Part shown: one piece after another, positions 12,053 through 21,935 of the stretch
Layout: every line of letters begins with the position of its first letter
Numbering within the stretch: the first letter of the stretch is position 1
Source of the DNA: Saccharospirillum salsuginis
Lineage (GTDB): Bacteria > Pseudomonadota > Gammaproteobacteria > Pseudomonadales > Natronospirillaceae
NCBI RefSeq assembly: GCF_014651855.1
Contig: NZ_BMXR01000003.1
Span: forward strand, 470,648-508,096
Length of the DNA stretch: 37,449 nucleotides
Reading direction: 5' to 3'
Program-made: the position numbers and the translations under genes
The notes under the pieces: model-generated
Told to the model about the DNA's origin: nothing
Seen by the model: the letters and a program-made list of their open reading frames with translations, nothing else
Databases searched by the model: none

Positions 12053-12997
12053 TTAGAGCAGGCCGGTGGTTTCGTCGAGACCGAGGCGGACGTTCATATT
12101 CTGCACCGCCGCACCGGATGCGCCCTTGCCCAGGTTGTCGAGCCGGGCCATCAGCATGATCAGGCCATTGTCGGCGGAGAAAACAAACAGTTCGCAGCGG
12201 TTGGTGCCGTTGCAGGCGGTTGGCTTAAGGAAGCCTTCTTCCAGCTGTGACTGGTCGTTCCACGGGAACAGCTGAACGAAGGTCTCGCCGCTGTAGGCCG
12301 AGGCCAGGCACTGGTGCACTTCGGCCGCCGAGCCGCCAAGCAGGCGCTCGTGCAGCGGTACCTGAACAATCATGCCCTGTTCGAAGTTGCCGACCGTGGG
12401 GACAAAGACCGGCGGGTACTGGAAGCCCGGAATGCGCTGCATCTCCGGCAGGTGCTTGTGCTTGAGGTCCAGATTCTTCGGCCGGGCGGCGATGTCTTCC
12501 TGTTCGTCCTTACCCTTGGCCTTGTAGTCGGCGATCATCGCCTTGCCGCCGCCGCTGTAGCCGGTAATGGCGCTGACGGTCACCGGGTAGTCCTTGGGCA
12601 TCAGGCCCTGGTCGACCAGCGGTTTGGTCAGCAGGGTCATGCCGGTGGGGTAACACCCCGGGTTGCCGATGCGGTTGCTGGCGCGCAGCAGCTCGCGCTG
12701 ACCCGGCAATTCCGGCACGCCATAGACCCAGCCCGGGGCGACACGGTGTGCGCTGGAGGCGTCGATAATCACGGTGTCCGGGTTGGTGACCAGTTCGACG
12801 GCGTCGCGCGCGGCGTCGTCCGGCAGGCACAGAAACACCACCTCGGCTTCATTGAGGCACTCTTCTCGCAACAGGGCATCCCGGCGCTGGTCCGACGGGA
12901 TGGACAGGAGGTCCACTTCAGGGTGGTCTTCCAGGCGTTGCTGAATCTGCAGGCCGGTGGTGCCGTATTGGCCGTCAATGAATACCTTGTGTGCCAT
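12053..12997 (-). CDS. argC: N-acetyl-gamma-glutamyl-phosphate reductase, short (type 2) form
   Basis: NADPH-dependent third step of arginine biosynthesis. The start is set at the ATG at 12997, giving MAHKVFIDGQYGTTG with the nucleotide-binding GxxGxxG region at the very N-terminus; the open frame runs further upstream to 13201, but that extension looks non-coding. The catalytic cysteine is in GNPGCYPTG (Cys ~115). With 314 aa it belongs to the shorter type-2 class rather than the ~345-aa class. It is followed by rsmE and is divergent from the PilZ gene. The ribosome site is weak (GAGC). Confidence 0.93.
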   Translation of the reverse strand: MAHKVFIDGQYGTTGLQIQQRLEDHPEVDLLSIPSDQRRDALLREECLNEAEVVFLCLPDDAARDAVELVTNPDTVIIDASSAHRVAPGWVYGVPELPGQRELLRASNRIGNPGCYPTGMTLLTKPLVDQGLMPKDYPVTVSAITGYSGGGKAMIADYKAKGKDEQEDIAARPKNLDLKHKHLPEMQRIPGFQYPPVFVPTVGNFEQGMIVQVPLHERLLGGSAAEVHQCLASAYSGETFVQLFPWNDQSQLEEGFLKPTACNGTNRCELFVFSADNGLIMLMARLDNLGKGASGAAVQNMNVRLGLDETTGLL

Positions 12998-13192
12998 AGT
13001 GTGCTCGCGTGCTGGTGTGTTCGACCACGCCCGATACCCTCTGGGGAGTAAGACCGGGCGGACGTGTAAGGGTACACCTGAATGCCTTTCAACGGTAGAT
13101 GGCTCTGGTCCGATCGGATTACAAGTGTCGCGAGTTCTGCCGCATGCCGCTCGGTGGTAAACTGGCAACCGAAGATGATCCAAGAGGCAAAG

Positions 13193-14755
13193 GTGAATCA
13201 ATCAACCGAGGGCGAAGCCGTCACCAACCCGGCCGATATCGTGCGCCTGTTGCGCACCGCGCAGGAGGATGTCATTCCGGTCAGCCTGGTGTTCACCCAA
13301 TCCCAGCGCAGTTTGTCGACCTATGTGATCGACGTCGATCCGCAAACCGGACTGACGCTCGATGAACCAATGCCACGCGCTCTGGCCGGCGAACTGGCCA
13401 GTGGCACCGCGTTCACTTTGGAAACCCATATCGACGGCGTGCAGATCCGGGCCCCGGACCTGTCGGCCCGGGCGGCCCCGAAGGCGGGGGATGAGCCGCG
13501 CTTTCAGTGCCCGCTACCGGCGGTCCTGTATACGAATCAGCGTCGCCGCAGTTACCGGGCTCAGGTGCGTCGGAGTCTGTTGATCGGCGCACGGGTACGT
13601 GATGAAGGTGATGTCGACTGTACCGGCCGGCTCCGCGACATGTCGGTGGATGGCTGTGGTATCGAATTCGAGCAGGATGTCCGGGCGCGTTTCCCCGAAC
13701 TCGGCATGACGCTCACCATCGAACTGGACTTTCCCAACCACACCCGTCTTGAATGTCCGGCCGTGTTGCAGCGGATGAGTTTCAATGGAGACGCGGGCAT
13801 CACCACGCTGGGGTGTCGCCTGGCCACGATGCCGGCGCAGCGGCAGACCGCCATCGCCGCTCTGGTCACCGATCTACAGCGCGACCAGATCAATTTTCGC
13901 AAGAAAGGCGGCCTGCGCGAGGAGATCCCAGAGCGATTCCTGTCGCCGGAGGGCGAGCCGGTGCCGGTTCAGTCGCCCGTCTCGAAACCGTCATCCTCGA
14001 CGGCCGGGCGACGCCCCGCCAAGGCTGCCCGGAGCAAGAGTGCGAGCGAGCCCCGGGAATCGGTCGAGGCGGTGTGGCGCAATACCCTGGCCGCGGTCCG
14101 GCGGCAACAACAGCACAACCGTGCCGAACCGACGCCGGATCTGGCCGAGGCGGTGCAGCGATTGAGCCGCAGCTGGCACCACCAACGCCAACCCCTGTTT
14201 GTTCACAGCCGCATCCGCAGTGCGGACAATACCGACATCGAACAAAGGACCGCCATTGCTTTGATCCTGGCAGATCATTGTGCCAACAAGGCGGAAGACT
14301 GTGTGACCGTTTTTGCCAAGCGACTCATGCAGGGGCTGTTGCGTCGACTGCCGGATGACCAGCGTACATTGGCGCAGCTGATCGCCGCCCAGGATGCACT
14401 GGCGTATCGCTTAAATAACGGGCGTGTCTACTACCAACCGACGCAAGCGCTTGGTCAACTGCATCGCAAGGGCCAGTTCGACGCCCAACTGATACGCTGG
14501 TTGATCGAGACTCAGGGGCTCTATTCGTTGGGCAGTGCGGTGCGGTTAAGCGACGACAGCATCGCACTGGTGTTGCGACACGACAGTCAGGGCCAGCCGC
14601 TGTGGGTGCGGCAGGTGTACCGCATCAGCGAGCAATCGCCATTGCCGCCGAAAGATGTGCGCCTGGAGGCCGACGGCCCGACGGTCGAGGGACCGGCGGA
14701 CCCGGTCAAGGCCGATCTGGCCGTCGATCTGCTGCGTCCGGCCCTGCGTCAGTGA
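13193..14755 (+). CDS. PilZ-domain protein with YcgR-like N-terminus and degenerate HD-GYP-like C-terminus
   Basis: About 520 aa. The GTG at 13193 follows AGAGG by 5 bp; an ATG at 13175 is in frame but has no ribosome site. Residues ~10-110 resemble the N-domain of YcgR-type flagellar brake proteins. A PilZ domain follows with both c-di-GMP motifs, RRRSYR (~117-122) and DMSVDGCG (~149-156). After a ~60-aa polar linker the C-terminal half ends in a stretch (~395-463: AAQDALA, YQPTQALGQL, GQFDAQLIRWLI, YSLGSAVRLSDDSIALVL) that follows the end of HD-GYP phosphodiesterases. The HD pair and the GYP motif are absent, so it is probably not catalytic. Likely a c-di-GMP-binding effector; its partner is unknown. 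Confidence 0.8.
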   Translation: MNQSTEGEAVTNPADIVRLLRTAQEDVIPVSLVFTQSQRSLSTYVIDVDPQTGLTLDEPMPRALAGELASGTAFTLETHIDGVQIRAPDLSARAAPKAGDEPRFQCPLPAVLYTNQRRRSYRAQVRRSLLIGARVRDEGDVDCTGRLRDMSVDGCGIEFEQDVRARFPELGMTLTIELDFPNHTRLECPAVLQRMSFNGDAGITTLGCRLATMPAQRQTAIAALVTDLQRDQINFRKKGGLREEIPERFLSPEGEPVPVQSPVSKPSSSTAGRRPAKAARSKSASEPRESVEAVWRNTLAAVRRQQQHNRAEPTPDLAEAVQRLSRSWHHQRQPLFVHSRIRSADNTDIEQRTAIALILADHCANKAEDCVTVFAKRLMQGLLRRLPDDQRTLAQLIAAQDALAYRLNNGRVYYQPTQALGQLHRKGQFDAQLIRWLIETQGLYSLGSAVRLSDDSIALVLRHDSQGQPLWVRQVYRISEQSPLPPKDVRLEADGPTVEGPADPVKADLAVDLLRPALRQ

Positions 14756-14762
14756 GGCTTGA

Positions 14763-15596
14763 TTACCCCAGTCGATCCAGAATCGCCAGCGTCGGCTCGG
14801 CCCGGTTCATGGTGTAGAAATGCAGGCCGGGGGCGCCGTCGTCGAGCAATTCCCGGCACAGGGTGCTGACCACGTCCAGACCGATCGCCTGAATGCGGGC
14901 GGTATCATCGCTGCAGGCTTCCAGTTGCTTGCGCAGCCAACGTGGAATGTCCGCGCCGCAGGCGTCCGAGAACCGGATCAGGTTGGAGACATTGATGATC
15001 GGCATGATGCCGGGCACAACCGGAATGTCGCAGCCCCGACGGCGGACTTCGGCGACGAAATGTTTGTAGGCATCCACCGAATAGAAATACTGCGTGATGG
15101 CGCTGTTCGCCCCGGCGTTGGCCTTGGTGACGAAATTGTCGATGTCGCGGTCGAAGTTCGGCGCCTGTGGGTGCATCTCCGGGTAGGCGGCCACTTCGAT
15201 GGTGAACCGGTCGCCGTAGCGCTGACGAATAAACGCCACCAGATCGGACGCGTAGCGGAAGTCGCCCCCGGTGTTGCCCATGCCCGAGGGCAGGTCGCCG
15301 CGCAGCGCGACAATCCGTTCGATGCCGGCATCGCGGTAGTGGTCCAGCAGACCGGTCAGGGTTTCCGTGGTCGCGCCGATGCAGGAGAGGTGCGGTGCCG
15401 TCGGCACGCCGCGCCGGTTCAGTTCAATCACGGTATTGATGGTGCGTTCCTGGGTCGAACCGCCGGCGCCGTAGGTGACGGAGAAAAATTCCGGGTTGGC
15501 CGTTTTCAGTTCGGTGTGAACGCTCAGCAGTTTGTCGTAACCCGCATCGGTCTTGGGTGGGAAAAATTCGAAACTGACAGGGACAGGGGTGCTCAT
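14763..15596 (-). CDS. metF: 5,10-methylenetetrahydrofolate reductase
   Basis: A 277-aa FAD-dependent reductase that makes 5-methyl-THF for methionine synthesis. Motifs are FEFFPPKT (catalytic Glu ~10), FSVTYGAGGST, ALRGDLP, VAAYPEMHPQAP, ITQYFYS and PGIMPI. Length is typical of the bacterial single-domain form. It is the last gene of the sahR-metK-ahcY-metF run but is separated from ahcY by 312 bp filled with palindromic repeats. No clear Shine-Dalgarno is seen upstream of the ATG, which may lower its translation. Confidence 0.96.
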   Translation of the reverse strand: MSTPVPVSFEFFPPKTDAGYDKLLSVHTELKTANPEFFSVTYGAGGSTQERTINTVIELNRRGVPTAPHLSCIGATTETLTGLLDHYRDAGIERIVALRGDLPSGMGNTGGDFRYASDLVAFIRQRYGDRFTIEVAAYPEMHPQAPNFDRDIDNFVTKANAGANSAITQYFYSVDAYKHFVAEVRRRGCDIPVVPGIMPIINVSNLIRFSDACGADIPRWLRKQLEACSDDTARIQAIGLDVVSTLCRELLDDGAPGLHFYTMNRAEPTLAILDRLG

Positions 15597-15642
15597 GATG
15601 GGGGCTCAGGTGGTTTTTTGTTGGGTAGTTGGGCAAAGAACC

Positions 15643-15859
15643 GTAGGGTGGGCACCGCCCACCAAGGAAGGATAATAGGCCTTCGAACGAATCGATTGAT
15701 TAGCTCGGCCCAGTAGGTTGGATTAGCCCGAAGGGCGTAATCCAACGATGGGGACCCAGGCGTGGAAAAGTACCTCCGCCACAATGTCGGATTACGCCCT
15801 TCGGACTACCAAGGCGCCGGACCGATCCTACCTGCACTGGTGGGCAGTGCCCACCCTAC
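15643..15859. repeat. Composite of GTAG-type palindromes (family A outside, family B inside)
   Basis: The 312-bp ahcY-metF gap is mostly this element. Outer family-A copies at 15643-15664 and 15838-15859 are inverted with one mismatch. Inside, a family-B hairpin (15713-15747; GTAGGTTGGATTAGCCCGAA...) and an inverted, degraded family-B copy near 15786-15833 (ATTACGCCCTTCGG...GATCCTACC) form a nested pair. No gene is seen here. Confidence 0.75.
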
Positions 15860-15908
15860 GGTGGTCAATCGCCGTTGTGGGCCGAAGGTTCCGGCCCACA
15901 GCGCGACA

Positions 15909-17309
15909 TCAGTACTTATAATCCGACGGCTTGAACGGCCCTTCGACCGGCACGCGAATGTATTTCGCCTGCGCCTCGGTCATGCGGGTGATCACCCCGC
16001 CGAACCCGCGCACCATTTCCGCGGCGACTTCCTCGTCCAGCTTCTTCGGCAGCACCTTCACGTACAGGCTCTCGGCTTTCCTGTCCGCCGGCAGTTCAGC
16101 GAACTTCTGCTCGTACAGGTACATCTGAGCCAGCACCTGGTTGGCGAAGGAGCCGTCCATGACCCGGCTCGGGTGGCCGGTGGCGTTGCCCAGGTTCACC
16201 AGGCGGCCTTCGGCGAGCAGGATCAGGTAGTCGTCCTGGTCGTCGGACCGGTAAATCTGATGCACCTGCGGCTTCACTTCTTCCCAGCGCCACTGTTCGC
16301 GCATGAATTGGGTGTCGATTTCGTTGTCGAAGTGGCCGATGTTGCACACTACGGCGCCGTTCTTCAGTGCGGCCAGCATGTGCTTGTCGCAGACATTGGT
16401 GTTGCCGGTGGTGGTGACGATCAGATCGGTCGAGCCCAGCAGGTCGGTGTTGATGCTGTCCGCCGTACCGTCGTTGACGCCGTTCTTGTACGGTGAGACG
16501 ACTTCGAAACCGTCCATGCACGCCTGCATGGCGCAGATCGGGTCGATCTCGGTGACCTTGACGATCATGCCTTCCTGACGCAGGGAGGCGGCCGAGCCCT
16601 TGCCGACGTCACCGTAGCCGATGACCAGCGCTTTCTTGCCGGCCAGCAGGTGGTCGGTACCGCGCTTGATGGCGTCGTTTAGCGAGTGACGGCAACCGTA
16701 CTTGTTGTCGTTCTTCGACTTGGTGACGGCGTCGTTCACGTTGATGGCCGGCACCTTCAGTGAGCCTTCTTCCATCATTTCCAGCAGGCGGTGTACGCCG
16801 GTGGTGGTTTCCTCGCTGATGCCGTGGATCTGGTCCAGCAACTGCGGGTACTTGTCGTGCACCATGGCGGTCAGGTCGCCGCCGTCGTCCAGAATCAGGT
16901 TGGCGTCCCAGGGCGTGTCGCCTTCCTTTTCGGACAGAATGGTCTGTTCGATGCACCACAGGAACTCTTCCTCGGTCTCGCCTTTCCAGGCGAACACCGG
17001 GATGCCGGCGGCGGCGATGGCCGCGGCGGCGTGGTCCTGGGTGGAGAAAATGTTGCACGACGACCAGCGCACGTCGGCACCCAACTCGACCAGAGTCTCG
17101 ATCAGCACGGCCGTCTGGATGGTCATGTGAATGCAACCCATGATGCGCGCGCCTTTCAACGGCTGGTCGGCCTTGTACTTGTTGCGCAGCGCCATCAGAG
17201 CCGGCATTTCACGCTCGGCGATGGCGATTTCACGACGGCCATAATCGGCCAGGGAAATGTCGGCGACTTTGTAGTCGGTGAAGTTGTCGAGGTTGGTTGC
17301 GGTAGTCAT
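15909..17309 (-). CDS. ahcY: Adenosylhomocysteinase (S-adenosyl-L-homocysteine hydrolase)
   Basis: NAD-dependent hydrolysis of S-adenosylhomocysteine to homocysteine and adenosine, the recycling step after methyl transfer. The 466-aa sequence shows [32 protein letters not shown], the NAD-binding [28 protein letters not shown] and the invariant C-terminal KPSDYKY. Length matches the bacterial form with its usual insertion. GGAGG precedes the ATG. It lies between metK and metF on the same strand, under probable SahR control through the operon. No SAH riboswitch motif was recognised upstream. Confidence 0.97.
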   Translation of the reverse strand: MTTATNLDNFTDYKVADISLADYGRREIAIAEREMPALMALRNKYKADQPLKGARIMGCIHMTIQTAVLIETLVELGADVRWSSCNIFSTQDHAAAAIAAAGIPVFAWKGETEEEFLWCIEQTILSEKEGDTPWDANLILDDGGDLTAMVHDKYPQLLDQIHGISEETTTGVHRLLEMMEEGSLKVPAINVNDAVTKSKNDNKYGCRHSLNDAIKRGTDHLLAGKKALVIGYGDVGKGSAASLRQEGMIVKVTEIDPICAMQACMDGFEVVSPYKNGVNDGTADSINTDLLGSTDLIVTTTGNTNVCDKHMLAALKNGAVVCNIGHFDNEIDTQFMREQWRWEEVKPQVHQIYRSDDQDDYLILLAEGRLVNLGNATGHPSRVMDGSFANQVLAQMYLYEQKFAELPADRKAESLYVKVLPKKLDEEVAAEMVRGFGGVITRMTEAQAKYIRVPVEGPFKPSDYKY

Positions 17310-17350
17310 GGTGCCTCCGAAATTGAGTGTGTCGGCACCGGGAAAGGTTG

Positions 17351-17382
17351 CGGTGCCACCGATATTTGGATGGTTGGCACCG
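17351..17382 (-). other. Hairpin in the ahcY leader
   Basis: CGGTGCCA and TGGCACCG pair around a 15-nt loop, with a further GG/CC pair across a one-base bulge. It is 42 bp upstream of the ahcY start and abuts the repeat pair. There is no U-tract, so it is not a clear terminator; function unknown. Confidence 0.35.
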
Positions 17383-17491
17383 TAGGGTGGGCATGGCCCA
17401 CCAGGGAAGAATACGGTGCCCCGAACATTGATTCAGCCAGACGGACTCGTGTTGCGGGCGTCAGGGAACTGGTGGGCAGTGCCCACCCTAC
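17382..17491. repeat. Inverted pair of GTAG-type palindromes, family A, between metK and ahcY
   Basis: Copies at 17382-17403 and 17470-17491 are inverted with two to three mismatches, and each forms its own hairpin. The right copy's GTAG contains the metK stop codon: TAG at 17490-17488 is part of the repeat. Confidence 0.8.
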
Positions 17492-18639
17492 TTGGCCGCA
17501 TCCCGCAGCAATTCAACTTTATCCAACTTCTCCCAGCTAAAGCCTTCGCGCCCGAAGTGTCCATAGGCCGATGTCGGCCGGTAAATCGGATTGCGCAGGT
17601 CCAGCATTTCGATGATGCCGCGCGGACGCAGGTCGAAATGCTCGCGGACCAGGTGGGCGATCTTGTGTTCGTCGATGGTGTTGGTGCCGAAGGTGTTGAT
17701 CGAGATCGATGTCGGCTCGGCCACGCCAATGGCGTAGGAGATCTGAATCTCACACTTGTCGGCGAGACCCGCGGCGACGATGTTCTTGGCCACATAGCGA
17801 CCGGCGTAGGCGGCAGAGCGGTCGACTTTGGACGGGTCCTTGCCGGAAAACGCGCCACCGCCATGACGGGCCATGCCGCCGTAGGTGTCGACGATGATTT
17901 TGCGTCCGGTCAGGCCGCAGTCGCCCACCGGGCCGCCGATGACGAAATTACCGGTCGGGTTGATGTGGAACTTGGTGTCCTTGTGCAGCCATTCCGCCGG
18001 CAGAGTGTGCTTGATGACGTGCTCCATCACCGCTTCGCGCAGATCGTTCAGCGTGATTTCCGGATCGTGCTGGGTGGACAGCACAACGGCGTCGATGGCG
18101 ACCGGCTGGCCGTTTTCATAGCGCAACGTGATCTGGGACTTGGCGTCCGGGCGCAACCAGGGCAGCACATGGTGCTTGCGCAGCTTGGCCTGACGCTCGA
18201 CCAGTCGGTGCGCGTAATGGATCGGCGCCGGCATGTAGGATTCGGTTTCGTTGGTGGCGTAGCCGAACATCAGGCCCTGGTCGCCGGCGCCGAGTTCCTT
18301 TTCCTCGGCTTCGTCGACACCCATGGCGATGTCGGAGGATTGCTTGCCGATGGCGTTCAGCACCGCACAGGAGGCGCCGTCGAAACCCACTTCCGAGCTG
18401 GTGTAACCGATGTCGGTGATGACGCCGCGCACGATGTCTTCGAGGTCGACGTAGGTGTCGGTGCGCACTTCACCGGCGATGATGGCCATGCCGGTTTTGA
18501 CCAGCGTCTCGACGGCGACGCGAGCGTGTCGGTCTTCGGTCAGAATGGCGTCCAGAATGGCATCGGAAATCTGATCCGCCATCTTGTCCGGGTGGCCTTC
18601 GGAGACCGATTCGGAAGTAAACAGGCTGTACTCGCTCAT
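17488..18639 (-). CDS. metK: S-adenosylmethionine synthetase
   Basis: Makes S-adenosylmethionine from methionine and ATP. The 383-aa protein has GHPDK (~16-20), [12 protein letters not shown], the loop DTYGG and [16 protein letters not shown], and FGREGFSWE near the end. Length is standard. It starts 12 bp after sahR, so the two are almost certainly co-transcribed; SahR would thus control its own operon. Its stop codon TAG lies within a GTAG-headed repeat, so the last residues (RDAAK) abut the repeat. Confidence 0.97.
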   Translation of the reverse strand: MSEYSLFTSESVSEGHPDKMADQISDAILDAILTEDRHARVAVETLVKTGMAIIAGEVRTDTYVDLEDIVRGVITDIGYTSSEVGFDGASCAVLNAIGKQSSDIAMGVDEAEEKELGAGDQGLMFGYATNETESYMPAPIHYAHRLVERQAKLRKHHVLPWLRPDAKSQITLRYENGQPVAIDAVVLSTQHDPEITLNDLREAVMEHVIKHTLPAEWLHKDTKFHINPTGNFVIGGPVGDCGLTGRKIIVDTYGGMARHGGGAFSGKDPSKVDRSAAYAGRYVAKNIVAAGLADKCEIQISYAIGVAEPTSISINTFGTNTIDEHKIAHLVREHFDLRPRGIIEMLDLRNPIYRPTSAYGHFGREGFSWEKLDKVELLRDAAK

Positions 18640-18651
18640 GGGCTTGGTTCC

Positions 18652-19641
18652 TCAAGTCAGCGTCGAAAGAGTGTCTGCGGGTTCGCAGTCCAGGGTCGAT
18701 TCAGTGGCAACGGGCTTACGGTAGACCTGGGTCTGGACCTGGAAGCCGTTGCGCAGAGCCAAAAAGCGGCTTTGTTCCGTGTCTAGGCCCGCCGCCCGGG
18801 CCCATTGGTGCAATTCGTCCGGCTCGAAACCGAGCCACTGGTCGCCGCACTGATTGTGTGCCCACTCCTGATCGTGTCGACACAGGTCGGTGACCACCAG
18901 CAAGCCACCATCGTTCAGTAACTGGGCGCAGTGCACCAGTTCCTGGCCCGGCGCCGGGACATGGTGCAGCACCATGTTGTAGACGATGACGTCGAAATGC
19001 GCGGCTTCGCTGACCAGTTGACCGGTGTCGGCCTGGCGCAGGTTCAGATGGCTCAGGCCGGAGGTCTGGCTGCGGGCCTGGTCCAACATGGCCCGGGAAA
19101 TGTCCACCCCGGTGACCGAGTCGAAGCGGTCGTGCAGCGCCGTCAGGAAATCGCCCTTGCCGGGACCGACTTCCAGGGCCCGCCGATGCTTCGGGAGTCG
19201 GCAACTGTCCAGCAGTTGGAGCGTCTCCGGCCCGTACTGATGAAACAGGGCGATGCGTTCCTGGTGCAGCTCGAATTCGTCCGCGTGGCTGGCGAAGAAG
19301 GCCTCGGCCGCCTGCAGCCGCGCCTGACGGATGTCCGCCAGTTTACGTTGTAAATCCTCGGGCAGTTCATACCCGTCGAGCGACCGGAACACCTGTTGTT
19401 GAATGCCCAGCCGGTCGGTCAGTGCACGCCGGTAATAAATGCTGTTGCCTTCACGGCGGCTTTCCACCCAGCCGGCCTTGCTCAGAATCTTCAAATGGTG
19501 GCTCATGCCGGACTGCCGGGTCTCCAGCAGTTCGCTCAGCTCGAGCACGCCAAACGCCCCGTGGCCCAACACCTGAAGAACGGTGAGGCGGATCGGGTCG
19601 CCGATGGCTTTGAAGAAGGGGGGCAGCTGGTCCAGTGTCAT
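18652..19641 (-). CDS. sahR: SahR-type regulator: ArsR helix-turn-helix fused to a SAM-methyltransferase fold
   Basis: About 329 aa. Residues ~5-80 are an ArsR winged helix (DPIRLTVLQVL, SGMSHHLKILSKAGWV, REGNSIYYRRAL). Residues ~130-300 form a class-I methyltransferase fold with motif I LEVGPGKGDF and YNMVLHHVP. This fusion placed next to metK/ahcY is the signature of SahR, a repressor that senses S-adenosylhomocysteine and controls methionine-cycle genes in Proteobacteria. The ATG at 19641 is preferred; an in-frame TTG lies at 19650 and neither has a good ribosome site. A perfect 13-bp-arm palindrome sits 39 bp upstream. Divergent from transketolase. Confidence 0.85.
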   Translation of the reverse strand: MTLDQLPPFFKAIGDPIRLTVLQVLGHGAFGVLELSELLETRQSGMSHHLKILSKAGWVESRREGNSIYYRRALTDRLGIQQQVFRSLDGYELPEDLQRKLADIRQARLQAAEAFFASHADEFELHQERIALFHQYGPETLQLLDSCRLPKHRRALEVGPGKGDFLTALHDRFDSVTGVDISRAMLDQARSQTSGLSHLNLRQADTGQLVSEAAHFDVIVYNMVLHHVPAPGQELVHCAQLLNDGGLLVVTDLCRHDQEWAHNQCGDQWLGFEPDELHQWARAAGLDTEQSRFLALRNGFQVQTQVYRKPVATESTLDCEPADTLSTLT

Positions 19642-19679
19642 GGTCGGCAAGACTAGCAGCGGATTCCGGCTTTCACAAT

Positions 19680-19743
19680 ATCTATATCAAAAAATTTTGA
19701 TATAGATTGCGATGCTGGTTGGAACGAAAGCTTTTTGATATAG
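19680..19743. promoter_or_regulatory. Probable SahR operator: long palindrome plus a half-site
   Basis: 19680-19707 has 13-bp arms, ATCTATATCAAAA and TTTTGATATAGAT, separated by AA, with no mismatch. A further TTTTTGATATAG at 19732-19743 repeats one half. The sites lie between divergent sahR and tkt. An ArsR-type dimer reading TATATCAA/TTGATATA would repress sahR-metK-ahcY-metF, and possibly affect tkt. The assignment to SahR rests on position and symmetry. Confidence 0.7.
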
Positions 19744-19889
19744 TTCGACTACCAAAATAAAATTAACGCGCCGCTTGCTTTGCCCCATCTGGTTATTTTT
19801 GGGACAATCCCGGGCCTTTCCGGGACATCACCTCCCGGCCTTCCGGACTTAATGCCGCACGCGAAACCAAAACAATCGAGGATCTTTCG

Positions 19890-21881
19890 ATGCCGTCACG
19901 TAGTGATCTTGCCAACGCCATCCGCGCTCTGAGCATGGATGCGGTGCAAAAAGCCAAATCCGGTCACCCGGGCATGCCCATGGGCATGGCGGACATTGCC
20001 CAGGTGCTGTGGTGCGACTACCTCAAGCACAACCCGACCAACCCCCAGTGGTTCGACCGCGACCGCTTCATGCTGTCCAACGGTCACGGGTCCATGCTGC
20101 AGTATTCGCTGTTGCACCTGTCTGGCTACGATCTGGGCATCGAGGACCTGAAACAGTTCCGCCAACTGGACTCCCGCACTCCGGGCCACCCCGAATTCGG
20201 TTACACCCCGGGTGTCGAGACCACCACCGGCCCGCTGGGTCAGGGCTTCGCCAACGCCGTCGGCTTCGCGCTGGCCGAGAAGACCCTGGGCGCCCAGTTC
20301 AACCGCAAGGGCCACACCATCGTCGACCACTACACCTACGTCTTCATGGGCGATGGCTGCATGATGGAAGGCGTCTCCCACGAAGCGGCGTCCCTGGCCG
20401 GCACTCAGGGCCTGGGCAAGCTGATCGCCTTCTACGATGACAACGGCATCTCCATCGACGGCGAAGTGGATGGCTGGTTCACCGACGACACAGTCAAGCG
20501 CTTCGAGTCCTACGGCTGGCAGGTGATTCCGCGCGTGAACGGCCACGACCCGGAAGAGATCGACCAGGCCATCGAGACCGCGCGTGCCAACCTCGAACAA
20601 CCGACGCTGATCTGCTGCAAGACCATCATCGGCTTCGGCTCCCCCAATAAGGAAGGCAAGGAATCCAGCCACGGCGCGGCACTGGGCGACGACGAGATCA
20701 CCCTGACGCGCGAGAAGCTGGGCTGGCAACACGCCCCCTTCGAGGTTCCGCAGGACATCTACGACGCCTGGGACGCCCGCGGCAAAGGCCGCAAGGCGGA
20801 AAGCGACTGGAACGACAAGTTCACCGAATACAAGGCCGCCTACCCGGATCTGGCCGCCGAATTCGAGCGTCGTATGAAGGGTGAACTGCCGGCTAATTTC
20901 GAGCAGGTCGCGAACGACTACATCCAGAGCGTCAACGACAAGGGCGAGACCGTGGCCAGCCGCAAGGCATCCCAGAACGCCATCGAAGCCCTGGCCCCGA
21001 ACCTGCCGGAACTGTTCGGCGGCTCCGCCGACCTGGCCGGCTCCAACCTGACCTTGTGGAGCGGCGCCAAGGGCGTCAGCCAGGCCGAGCCGGACGGCAA
21101 CTACTGCTTCTACGGCGTGCGCGAGTTCGGCATGACCGCCATCATGAACGGTTTCGCCCTGCACGGCGGCTTCCGCCCCTACGGCGCTACCTTCCTGATC
21201 TTCATGGAATACGCGCGCAACGCCGTGCGCATGTCCGCGTTGATGAAGCAGCCGGTGATCCACGTCTACACCCACGACTCCATCGGTCTCGGTGAAGACG
21301 GCCCGACGCACCAGCCGATCGAGCAACTGGCCAACCTGCGCCTGACCCCGAACCTGGACGCCTGGCGCCCGGCCGACGCCGTCGAAAGCGCCGTCGCCTG
21401 GAAATGCGCCATCCAGGCCGACGACCGTCCGCAGGCACTGGTCTTCTCCCGTCAGGGCCTGCCGCATCAGGCACGCAGCGACGAGCAGATCGCCGACATC
21501 GAGAAGGGCGGTTATGTGCTGAAGGATTGCGACGGCACCCCGGCCGCGGTCATCATCGCCACCGGTTCCGAAGTCGGCCTCGCGGTCGAAGCCGCCGATC
21601 AGTTGAACAGCGCCGGCACCCCGACCCGCGTTGTCTCCATGCCCTGCACCCAGCGCTTCGACGCTCAGGGCGCCGCTTACCGCGAGTCCGTTCTGCCGAA
21701 CGGCATCAAGCGTGTCGCCGTGGAAGCGGGCATCGCCGACTATTGGTACAAGTACGTCGGTCTGGACGGCGCCATTCTGGGCATGAACAGCTTCGGCGAG
21801 TCGGCCCCGGCCGGTGACCTGTACAAGCACTTCGGCATCACCGCCGAGAACCTGGTTAAGCTGGTGAAAGAGACCGTTTAA
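19890..21881 (+). CDS. tkt: Transketolase
   Basis: Thiamine-diphosphate enzyme of the pentose phosphate pathway that transfers two-carbon ketol units. The 663-aa protein shows the N-terminal [15 protein letters not shown], the ThDP motif GDGCMMEG...N (~155), [11 protein letters not shown], the pyrimidine-binding region ([13 protein letters not shown]), [15 protein letters not shown] and the C-terminal ATGSEV domain. Full length. GAGGATC precedes the ATG. It is divergent from sahR, a common arrangement near metK, and ends at a strong terminator. Confidence 0.97.
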   Translation: MPSRSDLANAIRALSMDAVQKAKSGHPGMPMGMADIAQVLWCDYLKHNPTNPQWFDRDRFMLSNGHGSMLQYSLLHLSGYDLGIEDLKQFRQLDSRTPGHPEFGYTPGVETTTGPLGQGFANAVGFALAEKTLGAQFNRKGHTIVDHYTYVFMGDGCMMEGVSHEAASLAGTQGLGKLIAFYDDNGISIDGEVDGWFTDDTVKRFESYGWQVIPRVNGHDPEEIDQAIETARANLEQPTLICCKTIIGFGSPNKEGKESSHGAALGDDEITLTREKLGWQHAPFEVPQDIYDAWDARGKGRKAESDWNDKFTEYKAAYPDLAAEFERRMKGELPANFEQVANDYIQSVNDKGETVASRKASQNAIEALAPNLPELFGGSADLAGSNLTLWSGAKGVSQAEPDGNYCFYGVREFGMTAIMNGFALHGGFRPYGATFLIFMEYARNAVRMSALMKQPVIHVYTHDSIGLGEDGPTHQPIEQLANLRLTPNLDAWRPADAVESAVAWKCAIQADDRPQALVFSRQGLPHQARSDEQIADIEKGGYVLKDCDGTPAAVIIATGSEVGLAVEAADQLNSAGTPTRVVSMPCTQRFDAQGAAYRESVLPNGIKRVAVEAGIADYWYKYVGLDGAILGMNSFGESAPAGDLYKHFGITAENLVKLVKETV

Positions 21882-21888
21882 TCGGGCC

Positions 21889-21930
21889 GCCCTCACCCGT
21901 GCCGGGTGGGGGCGCTTTCCTTCCTCTTTT
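21889..21930 (+). terminator. Terminator after transketolase
   Basis: 11-bp stem GCCCTCACCCG/CGGGTGGGGGC (one T-G wobble) with loop TGC, followed by a pyrimidine-rich tail ending CTCTTTT. Confidence 0.8.
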
Positions 21931-21935
21931 TCGGG

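Noticed and set aside
13082..13192. Upstream start for the PilZ protein at 13082
   Set aside because: The added residues look non-coding and lack a ribosome site; the GTG at 13193 has AGAGG at the right distance.
17310..17487. An SAH riboswitch upstream of ahcY
   Set aside because: The conserved SAH-aptamer core is not seen; the region is an inverted repeat pair and one simple hairpin. Control through SahR is the better explanation.
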